Shown one piece after another: positions 1 to 9,054 of a DNA stretch of 64,000 bases; position 1 is the stretch's first letter; each line of letters begins with the position of its first letter. Source of the DNA: Mycobacterium seoulense (GTDB lineage Bacteria; Actinomycetota; Actinomycetes; Mycobacteriales; Mycobacteriaceae); assembly GCF_010731595.1 (NCBI RefSeq), contig NZ_AP022582.1, positions 4,216,001 through 4,280,000 of the forward strand, in the 5' to 3' direction. Under the pieces are notes generated by a model. That model worked only from the letters and a program-made list of their open reading frames with translations. It searched no databases and was not told where the DNA came from. The position numbers were made by a program, and so were the translations under genes.

Positions 1-1
1 C

Positions 2-880
2 AACCTCGTCGGGTTCGTGCTCGCCGGGATGCTGGTGACCGGACTGCAGACCTGGCTGCCCGAGAACGACATGCTGACGTACGGCTGGCGGATTCCTCTG
101 CTGCTGGGTTTGCCCTTCGGGCTGTTCGCGCTGTTTCTGCGGCTACGGCTCGAGGAGTCGTCCGCCTACGAGAAGGCGACCGATGGCGTACACCCGGCCG
201 GCGGCGGCCGGCAGCAACTTCGGCACACGGTCATCGACCAGTGGCGGGGCCTGCTGATCTGCGCGGCCCTCGTGCTGACCTCACAGGTCGCCGACTTCAT
301 GCTGACCGGCTACCTGCCGACGTATCTCAAGCTGTTCGTGCGCGTCGGCCACTCCGCCGGACTGGTGATGATCGTGGTGACGCTGGCGATCCTGATGGTC
401 ACCGTGGTGCTCGTGGCCGCGCTGTCCGATCGCGTCGGCGTCAAGCCGATCATGTGGACCGGCTGCGCACTGCTGATCGTGGGCTCCATTCCCGCGTTCC
501 TGCTCATCCGGTTCGGCGGCGTCTACCCGGTGATCTTCATCGGCGTGCTGCTGATCGGGTTGATGGAACTCTGCTTCGACAGCACCGCGCCCGCCATGCT
601 GCCTGCCCTGTTTCCCACCAACGTGCGCTACGGGGCGCTGGCCATCTCCTACAACATCTCGATCTCGGCCGTGGGCGGCACCACGCCGCTGATCGCCCAG
701 GCGTTGGTGTCGGGCACCGGGAACGTCATGGCACCCGCGTACATGCTCATCTTCGGTGGCCTGGTGGGGGCCGTCACGCTGCTGTTCACGCCCGAGGTCG
801 CCAGGAAGCCGCTGCCCGGATCCGGGCCCGCCGTGGAAACCGAGCAGGAGGCGCGCGAGCTGGCCGACGACGTCCGGTAG
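2..880 (+). CDS. MFS transporter, C-terminal part (5' end outside window)
   Basis: This is the C-terminal part of a major facilitator superfamily permease. The reading frame is open to the first base, so the true start lies upstream. Six or more hydrophobic segments are visible. They include a stretch after a basic loop near residue 70 of the visible part and a glycine-rich pair near the end. The loop DRVGVKP between two helices fits the MFS loop 8-9 signature, and the layout resembles the metabolite:H+ symporter (ProP-like) group. The substrate cannot be told. The hydrophilic tail is acidic. It is followed by about 260 bases before malQ. Confidence 0.8.
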   Translation, partial: NLVGFVLAGMLVTGLQTWLPENDMLTYGWRIPLLLGLPFGLFALFLRLRLEESSAYEKATDGVHPAGGGRQQLRHTVIDQWRGLLICAALVLTSQVADFMLTGYLPTYLKLFVRVGHSAGLVMIVVTLAILMVTVVLVAALSDRVGVKPIMWTGCALLIVGSIPAFLLIRFGGVYPVIFIGVLLIGLMELCFDSTAPAMLPALFPTNVRYGALAISYNISISAVGGTTPLIAQALVSGTGNVMAPAYMLIFGGLVGAVTLLFTPEVARKPLPGSGPAVETEQEARELADDVR

Positions 881-1065
881 CCGGCCCGGTCAAACGCGTT
901 GCCCACGAGGCGCTTTCGAGCGGATATTTTCGCGGGCCGAATCAATCGCCGAATCGCAGGACCATGCCGTGCAGATCGCGCGGCGGGTCATCTTCCAGGC
1001 GACCGCCTATTAGGCGAAAGTGACTGCCACCAAACGTGTTTGAGTGGCGCGTGTGAGAAGCCCCG

Positions 1066-1078
1066 GCTTGGGTATATA
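1066..1078 (+). promoter_or_regulatory. Possible -10 region upstream of malQ
   Basis: The sequence GGTATATAGG at about 1071-1080 is an AT-rich island in G+C-rich DNA about 65 bases before the malQ start. It resembles a sigma-70 type -10 hexamer (TATATA). No good -35 is seen, so this is a weak call. The rest of 881-1140 shows nothing else recognisable. Confidence 0.25.
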
Positions 1079-1140
1079 GGCGGTGTGCTTCACCGTCACC
1101 GTCCCATCGCCCCCGTCGGCGCCCCATCCCGGCCGGCGCG

Positions 1141-3129
1141 TTGACGGCGCGGCCCAAGCCGGTTGACGACGACCTGCGTCGGTTGGCCGCGGCACACGGG
1201 GTGGCGACCTCCTACCGAAACGAGCGGCGAGAGCCCGTGGAGGTCGACGCCGACGTCGTCATCCGGGTGCTCGGGCTGCTCGACGTCGACGCGGCGAGCG
1301 AAGCCGACCGGCGCCGCGAGTTGGCCCGGCTGGCCGAGCGCGACCGGGCCGGCGCCCTGGCGCCCACCGTCGCCGTACGCGCGGACGGGCGTGCCCGGCC
1401 GCTCCCCCGCGCCGCCCTGTTGGTGAGCGAGAACGGCGACCGGATTGACGTCCGCGACGAGTTGCCGGGCGACCTGACCGTGGGCTGGTATCGGCTGCAC
1501 CTGCGTGACGGCCAGGAGGCCACGCTGGTGGCCGCCCCGCCGCGGGTGCCGCCGACGCCGGCAACCTGGGGCTGGATGTTGCAGCTCTACGCGCTGCGGT
1601 CGGCCCGGTCCTGGGGTGTGGGCGACCTGGGTGACCTGCGGGAATTCCTCGAGTGGACCGCCTCCGAGCACGGCGCGGGCGCGGTGCTGCTCAATCCGCT
1701 GCACGCGCCCGGCCCGACGCATCCGGTGCAGCCATCGCCGTACACCCCCTCCAGCCGACGGTTCGCCAATCCGCTCGCGTTGCGCGTCGAGGACCTCGAC
1801 GCCTACCGCCGAGCCGATCCGCACACCCGCGCGGAGGTGGACGCGCTGCGGGTCTCGGCGAGGACCGAGCGCATCGATTACGACCTGGTGTGGGCGGCCA
1901 AACGGTCGGCATTGGAGCTGCTGTGGCGCGCCGAAGGCCGTCCCCGCCCGCTGGACGAAACGGCCGCGGCTACGGGTCTGCGCGACTGGGCCACGTACTG
2001 CGCCCTGGCCGAGCGCCACGGCGGCCGGTGGACCCGGTGGCCCGCCTCACTGCGCGACGTCGGCGGGCCGGCGGTCGCGGCGGCCCGCCGTGAGCTGGCA
2101 CCGCGGGTGGCGTTCCACGCCTGGGTGCAGCGGCGCTGCGACGAGCAGCTGACCGCGGTGCGCGATGGCGCTCGGCGCGCGGGCATGGCGCTCGGCGTGC
2201 TGCACGACCTGCCGGTGGGAGTGGACGCCGACGGCGCCGACGCGTGGGCGCTGGCCGACGTGCTCGCCGCCGGGGTGAGCGTCGGGGCGCCACCGGACAA
2301 CTTCACCCCGCGCGGGCAGGACTGGGGGCTGCCGCCGTGGCGTCCGGACCGGCTCGCCGCCACCGGGTACGCCGCGCTGCGGGACATGCTGCGCGCGGTG
2401 CTCGCGCACGCCGACGGTCTGCGGATCGACCATGTCGCCGGGCTGTGGCGCCTGTGGTGGATACCGCCGGGGGACGGCCCGGATCGCGGAACCTACGTGC
2501 ACTACGACGCCGACGTGATGCTCGCGGTCCTGGCGCTGGAGGCGCACCGGGCGGGGGCGGCCGTCGTGGGCGAGGATCTGGGCACCGTCGAACCGGAGGT
2601 GACGCAGGCGCTGGCCGACAACGAGATGCTCGGGTGCGCCGTGTCCTGGTTCACCCGGGACCAGTCCGCGCCGGACGAGCCGCTGCTCCCTCCGGCGAAG
2701 TGGCCGTCGCGGGCGGCCGCCAGCCTGTCCACCCACGACCTGCCGACCGCCGCGGGCTTCCTCCGCGGCGAACACGTGCGGGCCCGCGCCGACCTCGGTC
2801 TGCTCGACGACGTGGCGGGCGAGCAGTCGGTGGCCGACAAGGAACGCGCCGAGTGGCTGGAGCTGCTGCGCTCCGAGGGGCTGCTGACGGGCCCGGAACC
2901 GGACGAAGCGGCGATCATCACCGCGATGCACCGGTTGCTCGCGGCGACCCCCAGCCGACTCAAGTTGATTTCGCCCTACGACGTGCTGGCCGAACCGCGC
3001 CAGCCCAATCTGCCGGGCACCATCGACGAGTATCCGAACTGGCGGCTCCCGCTCCCGCAGACGTTGGAGGAGCTGCGCGCCGACCCCAGGGTCGCCGAGA
3101 TCATCGCCGCCTTCCGCCACTCGCGGTAG
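1141..3129 (+). CDS. malQ: 4-alpha-glucanotransferase (amylomaltase, GH77)
   Basis: Transfers alpha-1,4-glucan segments between maltooligosaccharides in cytosolic glycogen/maltodextrin metabolism. The GH77 barrel starts near residue 150 after an N-terminal extension of the kind found in actinobacterial MalQ. Catalytic residues are visible: the nucleophile Asp430 in GLRIDHVAG, the acid/base Glu478 in GEDLGTVEPE, and Asp533 in STHDLPT. The length is 662 residues, somewhat shorter than the roughly 720-residue M. tuberculosis MalQ. The TTG at 1141 is the first available start and has no strong ribosome binding site, so the exact start is uncertain. It stands alone, with no glycogen genes beside it. 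Confidence 0.92.
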   Translation: MTARPKPVDDDLRRLAAAHGVATSYRNERREPVEVDADVVIRVLGLLDVDAASEADRRRELARLAERDRAGALAPTVAVRADGRARPLPRAALLVSENGDRIDVRDELPGDLTVGWYRLHLRDGQEATLVAAPPRVPPTPATWGWMLQLYALRSARSWGVGDLGDLREFLEWTASEHGAGAVLLNPLHAPGPTHPVQPSPYTPSSRRFANPLALRVEDLDAYRRADPHTRAEVDALRVSARTERIDYDLVWAAKRSALELLWRAEGRPRPLDETAAATGLRDWATYCALAERHGGRWTRWPASLRDVGGPAVAAARRELAPRVAFHAWVQRRCDEQLTAVRDGARRAGMALGVLHDLPVGVDADGADAWALADVLAAGVSVGAPPDNFTPRGQDWGLPPWRPDRLAATGYAALRDMLRAVLAHADGLRIDHVAGLWRLWWIPPGDGPDRGTYVHYDADVMLAVLALEAHRAGAAVVGEDLGTVEPEVTQALADNEMLGCAVSWFTRDQSAPDEPLLPPAKWPSRAAASLSTHDLPTAAGFLRGEHVRARADLGLLDDVAGEQSVADKERAEWLELLRSEGLLTGPEPDEAAIITAMHRLLAATPSRLKLISPYDVLAEPRQPNLPGTIDEYPNWRLPLPQTLEELRADPRVAEIIAAFRHSR

Positions 3130-3260
3130 CCGGCGGACAGGACGCGCCAAAACCCGGCGGGACTCGGCGCGGCTTTCGCGATTAGCAAACGCGCGCTGCG
3201 GCTACTAGGAGATGGGCATGTGCCGTGCGGACGGTGCAGCGGAGGGATTGGGAGTCGACC

Positions 3261-4619
3261 ATGGAACCGATATCGCCGACGGACGCGCTGTTCCTCATCG
3301 GCGAGTCGCGCGAACACCCGATGCATGTGGGATCGCTGCAACTCTTCGAACCGCCCGAGGACGCCGGGCCGCACTTCGTCCGCGAGTCCTACCAGGCCAT
3401 GCTCGAGTGCACGGACGTGCAACCCACGTTCCGCAAGCACCCGGCCTTTTTCGGCGGCCTGACCAACCTCGCATGGTCGTTCGACAACGACGTCGAGCTG
3501 GACTACCACCTGCGCCGCTCCGCCCTCCCGGAGCCTGGGCGGGTCCGGGACCTGCTGGAGCTGGCGTCGCGCCTGCACGGCAGCCTTCTCGACCGCCACC
3601 GCCCGCTGTGGGAGGCCCACCTGGTCGAGGGGCTGCAGGACGGTCGGTACGCCGTCTACACCAAATACCACCACTCCCTCATGGACGGCGTGTCCGCGAT
3701 GCGCCTGGTGCAGCGCGCCTTCACCCCCGATCCGGAGGACAACGAGGTGCGCGTCCCGTGGGCCCTCGGGCCGCGCAAACGCGGCGGTGGGCAGAAACGC
3801 CGATCACTGTTCGAGCGCGCGGGCGGGGCCGCGGCGTCGGCGCTGGGCCTGGCGCCCTCCACGCTGAAGCTCGCGCGGGCAGCGCTGCTGGAACAACAGC
3901 TCACCCTGCCGTTCCGGGCGCCGCGCAGCATGTTCAACGTCCGGATCGGCGGCGCCCGGCGGGTGGCCGCACAGTCGTGGTCGCTGGACCGGATCAAAGC
4001 GGTCAAGTCGGCGACCGGGGTCACGGTCAACGACGTCGTGCTCGCCATGTGTGCCGGGGCCCTCCGGGCCTACCTACTCGAACAGGGCGCCCTGCCGGAC
4101 GCCCCGCTGACCGCGATGGTGCCGGTCAATCTCCGCAAGGCGGACGACGACCGCGGCGGCAACCAGGTCGGAACGTTCCTGTGCAACCTGGCAACGGATC
4201 TCGATGATCCGGCCGGGCGTCTCGAGGCCGTCAGCGCCTCGATCCGCGACACCAAAGACGTGTTCCAGCAGTTGCCCCCGGTTCAGCAACTGGCCCTGTC
4301 GGCGTTCAACATCGGCGGGCTGTTCTTCGGGCTGATCCCCGGCTACCTGTCGGCGGCGTCACCGCCGTTCAACATCGTCATCTCCAACGTCTCGACCGGT
4401 CCCTCCGAGCCGCTGTACTGGCGTGGCGCGCGGCTGGACGGGAACTATCCGCTGTCCATTCCGCTCGACGGGCAGGCGGTCAACATCACCGTCACCAACA
4501 ACGCCGACAACCTCGACTTCGGCCTGGTGGGCTGCCGGCGCAGCGTCCCGCACCTGCAGCGGTTGCTGGGCCACCTCGAGACGTCGCTGAAGGACCTGGA
4601 GCGCGCCGTCGGCGTGTGA
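3261..4619 (+). CDS. Wax ester synthase/diacylglycerol acyltransferase (WS/DGAT family)
   Basis: Acyltransferase that makes triacylglycerol or wax esters from acyl-CoA and diacylglycerol or fatty alcohol, at the membrane or lipid-droplet surface. The N-terminal segment MEPISPTDALF and the active-site motif HHSLMDG (residues 137-143, of the form HHxxxDG) are diagnostic of the family. The length is 452 residues, as expected. I chose the ATG at 3261 because GGAG lies 6 bases upstream and because family members begin this way; an in-frame start upstream at 3225 is less likely. Mycobacteria carry many paralogues, so no specific symbol is given. Confidence 0.93.
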   Translation: MEPISPTDALFLIGESREHPMHVGSLQLFEPPEDAGPHFVRESYQAMLECTDVQPTFRKHPAFFGGLTNLAWSFDNDVELDYHLRRSALPEPGRVRDLLELASRLHGSLLDRHRPLWEAHLVEGLQDGRYAVYTKYHHSLMDGVSAMRLVQRAFTPDPEDNEVRVPWALGPRKRGGGQKRRSLFERAGGAAASALGLAPSTLKLARAALLEQQLTLPFRAPRSMFNVRIGGARRVAAQSWSLDRIKAVKSATGVTVNDVVLAMCAGALRAYLLEQGALPDAPLTAMVPVNLRKADDDRGGNQVGTFLCNLATDLDDPAGRLEAVSASIRDTKDVFQQLPPVQQLALSAFNIGGLFFGLIPGYLSAASPPFNIVISNVSTGPSEPLYWRGARLDGNYPLSIPLDGQAVNITVTNNADNLDFGLVGCRRSVPHLQRLLGHLETSLKDLERAVGV

Positions 4620-4621
4620 GG

Positions 4622-5059
4622 CTATGGCCTGGTGGTGTAGTCCAGGCACACCGTGGTGCCGTCGGGACGGGCGTTGATGGTGCAATGGTCGGCGAGAGCG
4701 TGCATCAGCGCGATGCCGCGGGACCGCCGCGGATCGCTGAGCCGCTGCGGCGAGGGGTGATGCCACGATCCGCGATCGCTGACGCACACGCTGATCGACT
4801 GCGCGGCCGGGTCGTGGCTCGCCTGCAATTTCATGGTGCCGGCCGTGCGGTGGGCCCGGTAGGCGTGCTCGACGCAGTTGGCCAATGCCTCGTTGACGCC
4901 CAGAATGATGTCGTCGCGGACCTCCGCGGGGGCCTCAGTCGCCTCCTGAAGCCACCGGCGCAGGGCGCGGCGCAATTCTGCCGCCGTCACCGCGTCGGCG
5001 GCACCGGCGCAGGTCAATCGCGGGGCGGTCACGACCGTGGGTGGAAGAAGTGAGGTCAT
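4622..5059 (-). CDS. Anti-sigma factor-type ATP-binding protein (RsbW/SpoIIAB-like)
   Basis: A small GHKL ATPase of the serine-kinase anti-sigma type. The N-box is visible as NEALANCVEHAY, followed by the G1-like DRG and the RGIALM segment that forms the ATP lid in RsbW proteins. It is 145 residues from the ATG at 5059, and longer in-frame starts exist up to 5191. In the family such proteins bind a sigma factor or phosphorylate an STAS anti-anti-sigma protein. Neither partner gene is adjacent, so the target is unknown. It converges with the WS/DGAT gene with only 2 bases between the stop codons. Confidence 0.8.
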   Translation of the reverse strand: MTSLLPPTVVTAPRLTCAGAADAVTAAELRRALRRWLQEATEAPAEVRDDIILGVNEALANCVEHAYRAHRTAGTMKLQASHDPAAQSISVCVSDRGSWHHPSPQRLSDPRRSRGIALMHALADHCTINARPDGTTVCLDYTTRP

Positions 5060-5175
5060 GCTCAGGGCATACCCAGTTGCGGGCGTGGTGTTAACTTGTT
5101 GACCGTCTCGCTTTGGCCACACGCGGGTACACATTCGGAATCGGCTTGCCGTACAACGACATATCAAGGGATCGT

Positions 5176-6108
5176 ATGGAATTCCGCGCATTCATCGAGC
5201 CTCAGCAGGGCGCCGGATACGCCGATCAGGTCGCCGTTGCCCAAACCGCCGAACAGCTGGGCTTCGCAGCGTTTTTCCGGTCCGACCACTACCTGGCGAT
5301 GAGCGGTGACGGCCTGCCGGGTCCCACCGACTCGTGGGTGACCCTGGGCGCGATCGCCCGGGAGACGTCGAGCATCCGCCTGGGCACCCTGGTGACCTCC
5401 GCGACATTCCGCTACCCGGGCCCGCTTGCCATCGCGGTGGCGCAGGTGGACGACATGAGCTCGGGGCGCGTCGAATTCGGTTTGGGCAGCGGCTGGTTCG
5501 AGCAGGAGCACCAGGCATACGGGATTCCCTTCCCCCCGCTGCGGGAGAGGTTTGACCGGCTGAGCGAACAGCTGGCCATCCTGACGGGGCTGTGGACGAC
5601 CGAACCGGGCGAGACCTTCGACTACGCCGGCGAGTACTACACCATCACCGGCTCACCCGCACTGCCCAAACCGACGCAGCGCCCGCACCCGCCGATCGTC
5701 ATCGGCGGCCACGGCGCCAAACGCACGCCGCAGCTCGCGGCGCAGTATGCGGCCGAGTTCAACATTCCGTTCGCACCGATCGGCGTGGCAGAGAAGCAAT
5801 ACCAACGGGTGGCGGACGCGGTCGCCGCGGTCGGCAGACCCGCCGACTCGATGGTCTACTCGAGCGCGTTCGTGCTCTGCGCGGGGCGAAACGACGGAGA
5901 GGTGGCCCGCCGGGCCGCGGCCATCGGCCGCGACCTCGACGAATTGCGCAGCAACAGCCCGCTTGTCGGCACCCCCGCCGAGATCGTCGACAATTTGGGT
6001 GCCTGGAAACAGATCGGCGTGCAGCGCGTCTACACCCAGCTGCTGGACCTGTCGGATCTGGCGCACCTCGAGCTGCTGGCGAGCAAGGTTATGCCCCAAC
6101 TGCTTTGA
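5176..6108 (+). CDS. LLM class F420-dependent oxidoreductase
   Basis: A luciferase-like TIM-barrel oxidoreductase, expected to use F420 (or FMN). Family features are an N-terminal strand MEFRAFIEP, the segment TSSIRLGTLV, the motif LGSGW in GRVEFGLGSGW, and PPIVIGGHG in the C-terminal half. The ATG at 5176 gives 310 residues and has AAGGG five bases upstream. A TTG at 5113 would add 21 residues with no family support. The substrate is unknown. It is one of five LLM proteins in this window and is divergent from the anti-sigma-type gene. Confidence 0.88.
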   Translation: MEFRAFIEPQQGAGYADQVAVAQTAEQLGFAAFFRSDHYLAMSGDGLPGPTDSWVTLGAIARETSSIRLGTLVTSATFRYPGPLAIAVAQVDDMSSGRVEFGLGSGWFEQEHQAYGIPFPPLRERFDRLSEQLAILTGLWTTEPGETFDYAGEYYTITGSPALPKPTQRPHPPIVIGGHGAKRTPQLAAQYAAEFNIPFAPIGVAEKQYQRVADAVAAVGRPADSMVYSSAFVLCAGRNDGEVARRAAAIGRDLDELRSNSPLVGTPAEIVDNLGAWKQIGVQRVYTQLLDLSDLAHLELLASKVMPQLL

Positions 6109-6126
6109 GGCCCGTCGGCTAACCCG

Positions 6127-6945
6127 TCATGCGGACTCGGCGTCGGCGCGTTCCTCCTCGAGCCGATCCTTGCTGCGCAGCAACCGCAGCACCGTCACAA
6201 ACAGCAGCCCGCCGATCATGTTGCCGACCACGGTGTAGGCGAACCAACCCAGCCAGGTCAGATAACCGAACGGCGCGTTCCCGGTGGCCAGCGCGCCGAA
6301 GATCAGCAGCGAATCGAGGATCGAGTGGAACAATCGCAGCCCGGCGAGCAGGAACGCGGCGGCGACGGCGGCGGCAATCTTGGCGGGGACGGAGTCCGTG
6401 CCGTGCTGCATCCGGGTCATCAACGTGATGACCATGCCGCCGAGAACGGCCAGCGCCATGCTCTGCCCCGATAATGGCGCGGTGGCGAAATGGGCGCCGG
6501 ATTCGATGGTCTGCGCGTGCAGCTCGGGGAAGCCGGTCATGATCAGCCACATGATCACCCAGCCACCGACGAGGTTGGCGAACATGGTGCCGCCCCACAG
6601 CTTCAGCAGCTGCGGGATGCTGGCGCGCTTCGCGGCCACGGTCACGACGGGGATGATGAAACCCTCGGTGAACAGCTCGCTGCGGCCCAGCAGCAGGGCG
6701 AGGAAGCCGATCGAGAACGCCAGGCCGGCCAGCAGGGGCCGGTGCGTGGCGGACAGGACCGACAGATAGGCGAGCACCCCGATCCCCACCTCGGTGCCGC
6801 CGAAGAAGCCGGTGACCAGCACGCCGCGCCAGGTGCGGTGCAGCCGCTGGGTGCCCTCGCTCAGCATCCTGCTGAAGGCGTCCTCGAGCTCGTCCTCGAT
6901 CGGGCTGTCGGATGCGCCGAGCTCGCGCTGGGTCGTGTCACTCAT
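6127..6945 (-). CDS. Formate/nitrite transporter (FNT) family channel
   Basis: An integral membrane protein of the FocA/NirC family (closest in style to YfdC). It has about six membrane helices. The glycine-rich first helix carries GTEVGIGVLAY, and GRSELFTEGF is the typical FNT loop segment. It moves small monovalent anions such as formate or nitrite across the plasma membrane. From the ATG at 6945 it is 272 residues; a longer in-frame start at 7005 is less likely. The N-terminal 40 residues are acidic and cytoplasmic. Its gene follows the hydroxyacid dehydrogenase gene with a 73-base gap. Confidence 0.88.
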   Translation of the reverse strand: MSDTTQRELGASDSPIEDELEDAFSRMLSEGTQRLHRTWRGVLVTGFFGGTEVGIGVLAYLSVLSATHRPLLAGLAFSIGFLALLLGRSELFTEGFIIPVVTVAAKRASIPQLLKLWGGTMFANLVGGWVIMWLIMTGFPELHAQTIESGAHFATAPLSGQSMALAVLGGMVITLMTRMQHGTDSVPAKIAAAVAAAFLLAGLRLFHSILDSLLIFGALATGNAPFGYLTWLGWFAYTVVGNMIGGLLFVTVLRLLRSKDRLEEERADAESA

Positions 6946-7018
6946 GGTGGATGGCCAGATACCCGTTAATCGGCGGGCCGACCTCCGGTGTGAGGCATCT
7001 GACACGGCCCGCGCCGCG

Positions 7019-7984
7019 TCATCTTCGCGGCCGCAGCACGGGTGTCACCAGTTCACCGGTGTCCAGGTAGCTCTCGAGGTTTCGGATCGCCAGCAGCGCC
7101 ATCGCCCCACGGGTCCGGGCGGTGGCGCTGCCGATGTGCGGGAAAAGCACCACGTTGTCCAGGTCGAACAGCGCGGTCGGCACGCGGGGCTCGTCGACGA
7201 AGACGTCCAGCCCCGCTCCGCCCAGGGCGCCGCCGGCCAGCAGTTCGACCAGCGCGTCCTGGTCGACGACGCTGCCGCGGGCGATGTTGACCAGGTAACC
7301 CTCGGGCCCCAGCGCCTCGAGGACGGTGCGGTCGACCAGATGCCGTGTCTTGGGGTCGCCAGTGGTGGCCACGACGAGGACGTCGACCGACTCGGCCAGC
7401 TCCACGGGCGACCCGGCATAGCGATACGGCGATCCGTCGATGCGGTGACGGTTGTGATACGCGATGGCACAGTCGAATCCGAGCAGGCGGGTGGCGATGG
7501 CCGAACCGATGCGGCCCAGACCCAGGATCCCGACCTGCAGGCCACTGACGTCGCGGCCGTACGGGAATGGGCCGTCGCGCACCCATCTGCCCGCCCGCAC
7601 GTAGCGGTCCGCCGCCCCGAAGCGGCGCAGGGTCATCAGGATCAGGCCCACGGCGGTGTCGGCCACCGTGTCCGAAAGCACGTCGGGCGTATTGCTGACG
7701 CCGATGCCGCGGCGCCGCGCCGCCGGCAGGTCGATCAGGTCCACCCCGGCGCCGTTGTTGACGATCACCTCCAGGTTCGGCAGCGCCGCCATCGTGTCGG
7801 CGTCGACGCCGGGCGGCCCCGAGGTGATCACCACCCGGATGCCGGCCGCATGCTCGGACAGGAAGTCAGCCCGCCCGGGGCCGTCGGGGAGCGTCGCAAT
7901 GTCGTAGCGCGCGGTCAACTCGGCTTCGAAGGTCCGCTCGAAGTTGCCGACCCGCAGCGCGCTGCTGAGCTTTTTTGTCGTCAC
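7019..7984 (-). CDS. D-isomer specific 2-hydroxyacid dehydrogenase
   Basis: An NAD(P)-dependent 2-hydroxyacid dehydrogenase of the glyoxylate/hydroxypyruvate reductase type. The NAD-binding Rossmann motif is GLGRIGSA near residue 155. The catalytic Arg is in NIARGSVVD, the Glu in FVDEP and the His in FPHIGSAT, so the triad is complete. The length is 321 residues, normal for the family. The exact substrate cannot be inferred. It sits upstream of the FNT channel gene on the same strand. Formate dehydrogenases belong to the same superfamily, but the formate-specific residues are not evident. Confidence 0.9.
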   Translation of the reverse strand: MTTKKLSSALRVGNFERTFEAELTARYDIATLPDGPGRADFLSEHAAGIRVVITSGPPGVDADTMAALPNLEVIVNNGAGVDLIDLPAARRRGIGVSNTPDVLSDTVADTAVGLILMTLRRFGAADRYVRAGRWVRDGPFPYGRDVSGLQVGILGLGRIGSAIATRLLGFDCAIAYHNRHRIDGSPYRYAGSPVELAESVDVLVVATTGDPKTRHLVDRTVLEALGPEGYLVNIARGSVVDQDALVELLAGGALGGAGLDVFVDEPRVPTALFDLDNVVLFPHIGSATARTRGAMALLAIRNLESYLDTGELVTPVLRPRR

Positions 7985-8183
7985 CCGTACATCATCGGGG
8001 TGGGGGAAATATCCCGGCGCCGGGCGTCGTTGTGGATCGCGACGGTGTCGGGCATTCCCCCGGGTACCACTTCAGAATCGTCGCTTCGAGCGACCACTTG
8101 CCGAGAGGCGTGAAGACGGCACCGTCCCAGACTTTTCCGTCGCACGCGGGAAGCAATCCCGCCGCGGTGCGGTTGCACCGCGA

Positions 8184-9041
8184 ATGCGCATTGGAGTTGT
8201 CTTCCCGCAAACCGAGCTCGGCGGAGACCCCGCGGTCGTGCGCGCGTACGGACAGGGCGTCGAAGGGCTCGGATTCACCCACATCCTCGCCTACGACCAC
8301 GTCGTGGGCGCCGACCCGAGCGTGCACCGAGGCTGGGACGGCCCCTACGACATCGACTCGACCTTCCATGAGCCGTTCGTCATGTTCGGCTACCTGGCAG
8401 CGATCACTTCCCTCGAACTCGTGACCGGTGTCATCATCCTGCCGCAGCGGCAGACGGCGCTGGTGGCCAAGCAAGCGGCCGAAGTCGATCTGTTGACCGG
8501 CGGCCGATTCCGGCTCGGCATCGGAGTGGGCTGGAACGCGGTCGAATACGAGGCGCTGGGCGAGAAGTTCACCAATCGGGGGAAGCGCTCCGAGGAGCAG
8601 GTCGAGCTGATGCGCAGGCTGTGGACCCAACGGTCGGTCACCTTCGACGGCACCTATCACACCGTGACCGCAGCGGGACTGGCACCGCTGCCCACCCAAC
8701 GCCCGATCCCGGTGTGGATCGGCACGGCGTCACAACGCGGTTGGGAGCGCGTGGGACGGCTCGCGGACGGCTGGTTCCCGATGACCGGCCCCGGACCGGG
8801 CCTGGACCACGCGCGCGAACAGGTGCGCCGCGCGGCCGCGGCCGCCGGCCGGGACGCGGAAAGCCTGGGCATGGAAGGCCGGGTCAATTGGACCGGCGAC
8901 CGGGACAAGGCCGCCGCGGCCATCGCCGCCTGGCGAGCCGCCGGTGCCACCCATGTGTCGGTCAACACGATGCAGTCGGGGTTCGCGACCGTCGACGACC
9001 ACCTCGCCGCGCTGGAGCGGATCGCCGCCGACCTTAGGTAG
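8184..9041 (+). CDS. LLM class F420-dependent oxidoreductase (TIGR03619-like)
   Basis: An F420-type luciferase-like oxidoreductase of 285 residues. It begins MRIGVVFPQTE, has a Thr-Gly-Val block (LVTGVIILPQR) and the cofactor-site motif LGIGVGWN, and ends with a typical ALERIAADLR helix. I chose the ATG at 8184 because the protein homology starts there. The frame is open further upstream to 7944, but that stretch overlaps the start of the divergent dehydrogenase gene and looks non-coding. The substrate is unknown. Confidence 0.88.
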   Translation: MRIGVVFPQTELGGDPAVVRAYGQGVEGLGFTHILAYDHVVGADPSVHRGWDGPYDIDSTFHEPFVMFGYLAAITSLELVTGVIILPQRQTALVAKQAAEVDLLTGGRFRLGIGVGWNAVEYEALGEKFTNRGKRSEEQVELMRRLWTQRSVTFDGTYHTVTAAGLAPLPTQRPIPVWIGTASQRGWERVGRLADGWFPMTGPGPGLDHAREQVRRAAAAAGRDAESLGMEGRVNWTGDRDKAAAAIAAWRAAGATHVSVNTMQSGFATVDDHLAALERIAADLR

Positions 9042-9054
9042 CGGCACAACCTGG

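Noticed and set aside
7944..8183. N-terminal extension of the LLM gene at 8184
   Set aside because: It overlaps the start of the divergent dehydrogenase gene and is unlike LLM proteins; the family begins at MRIGVVFPQ.
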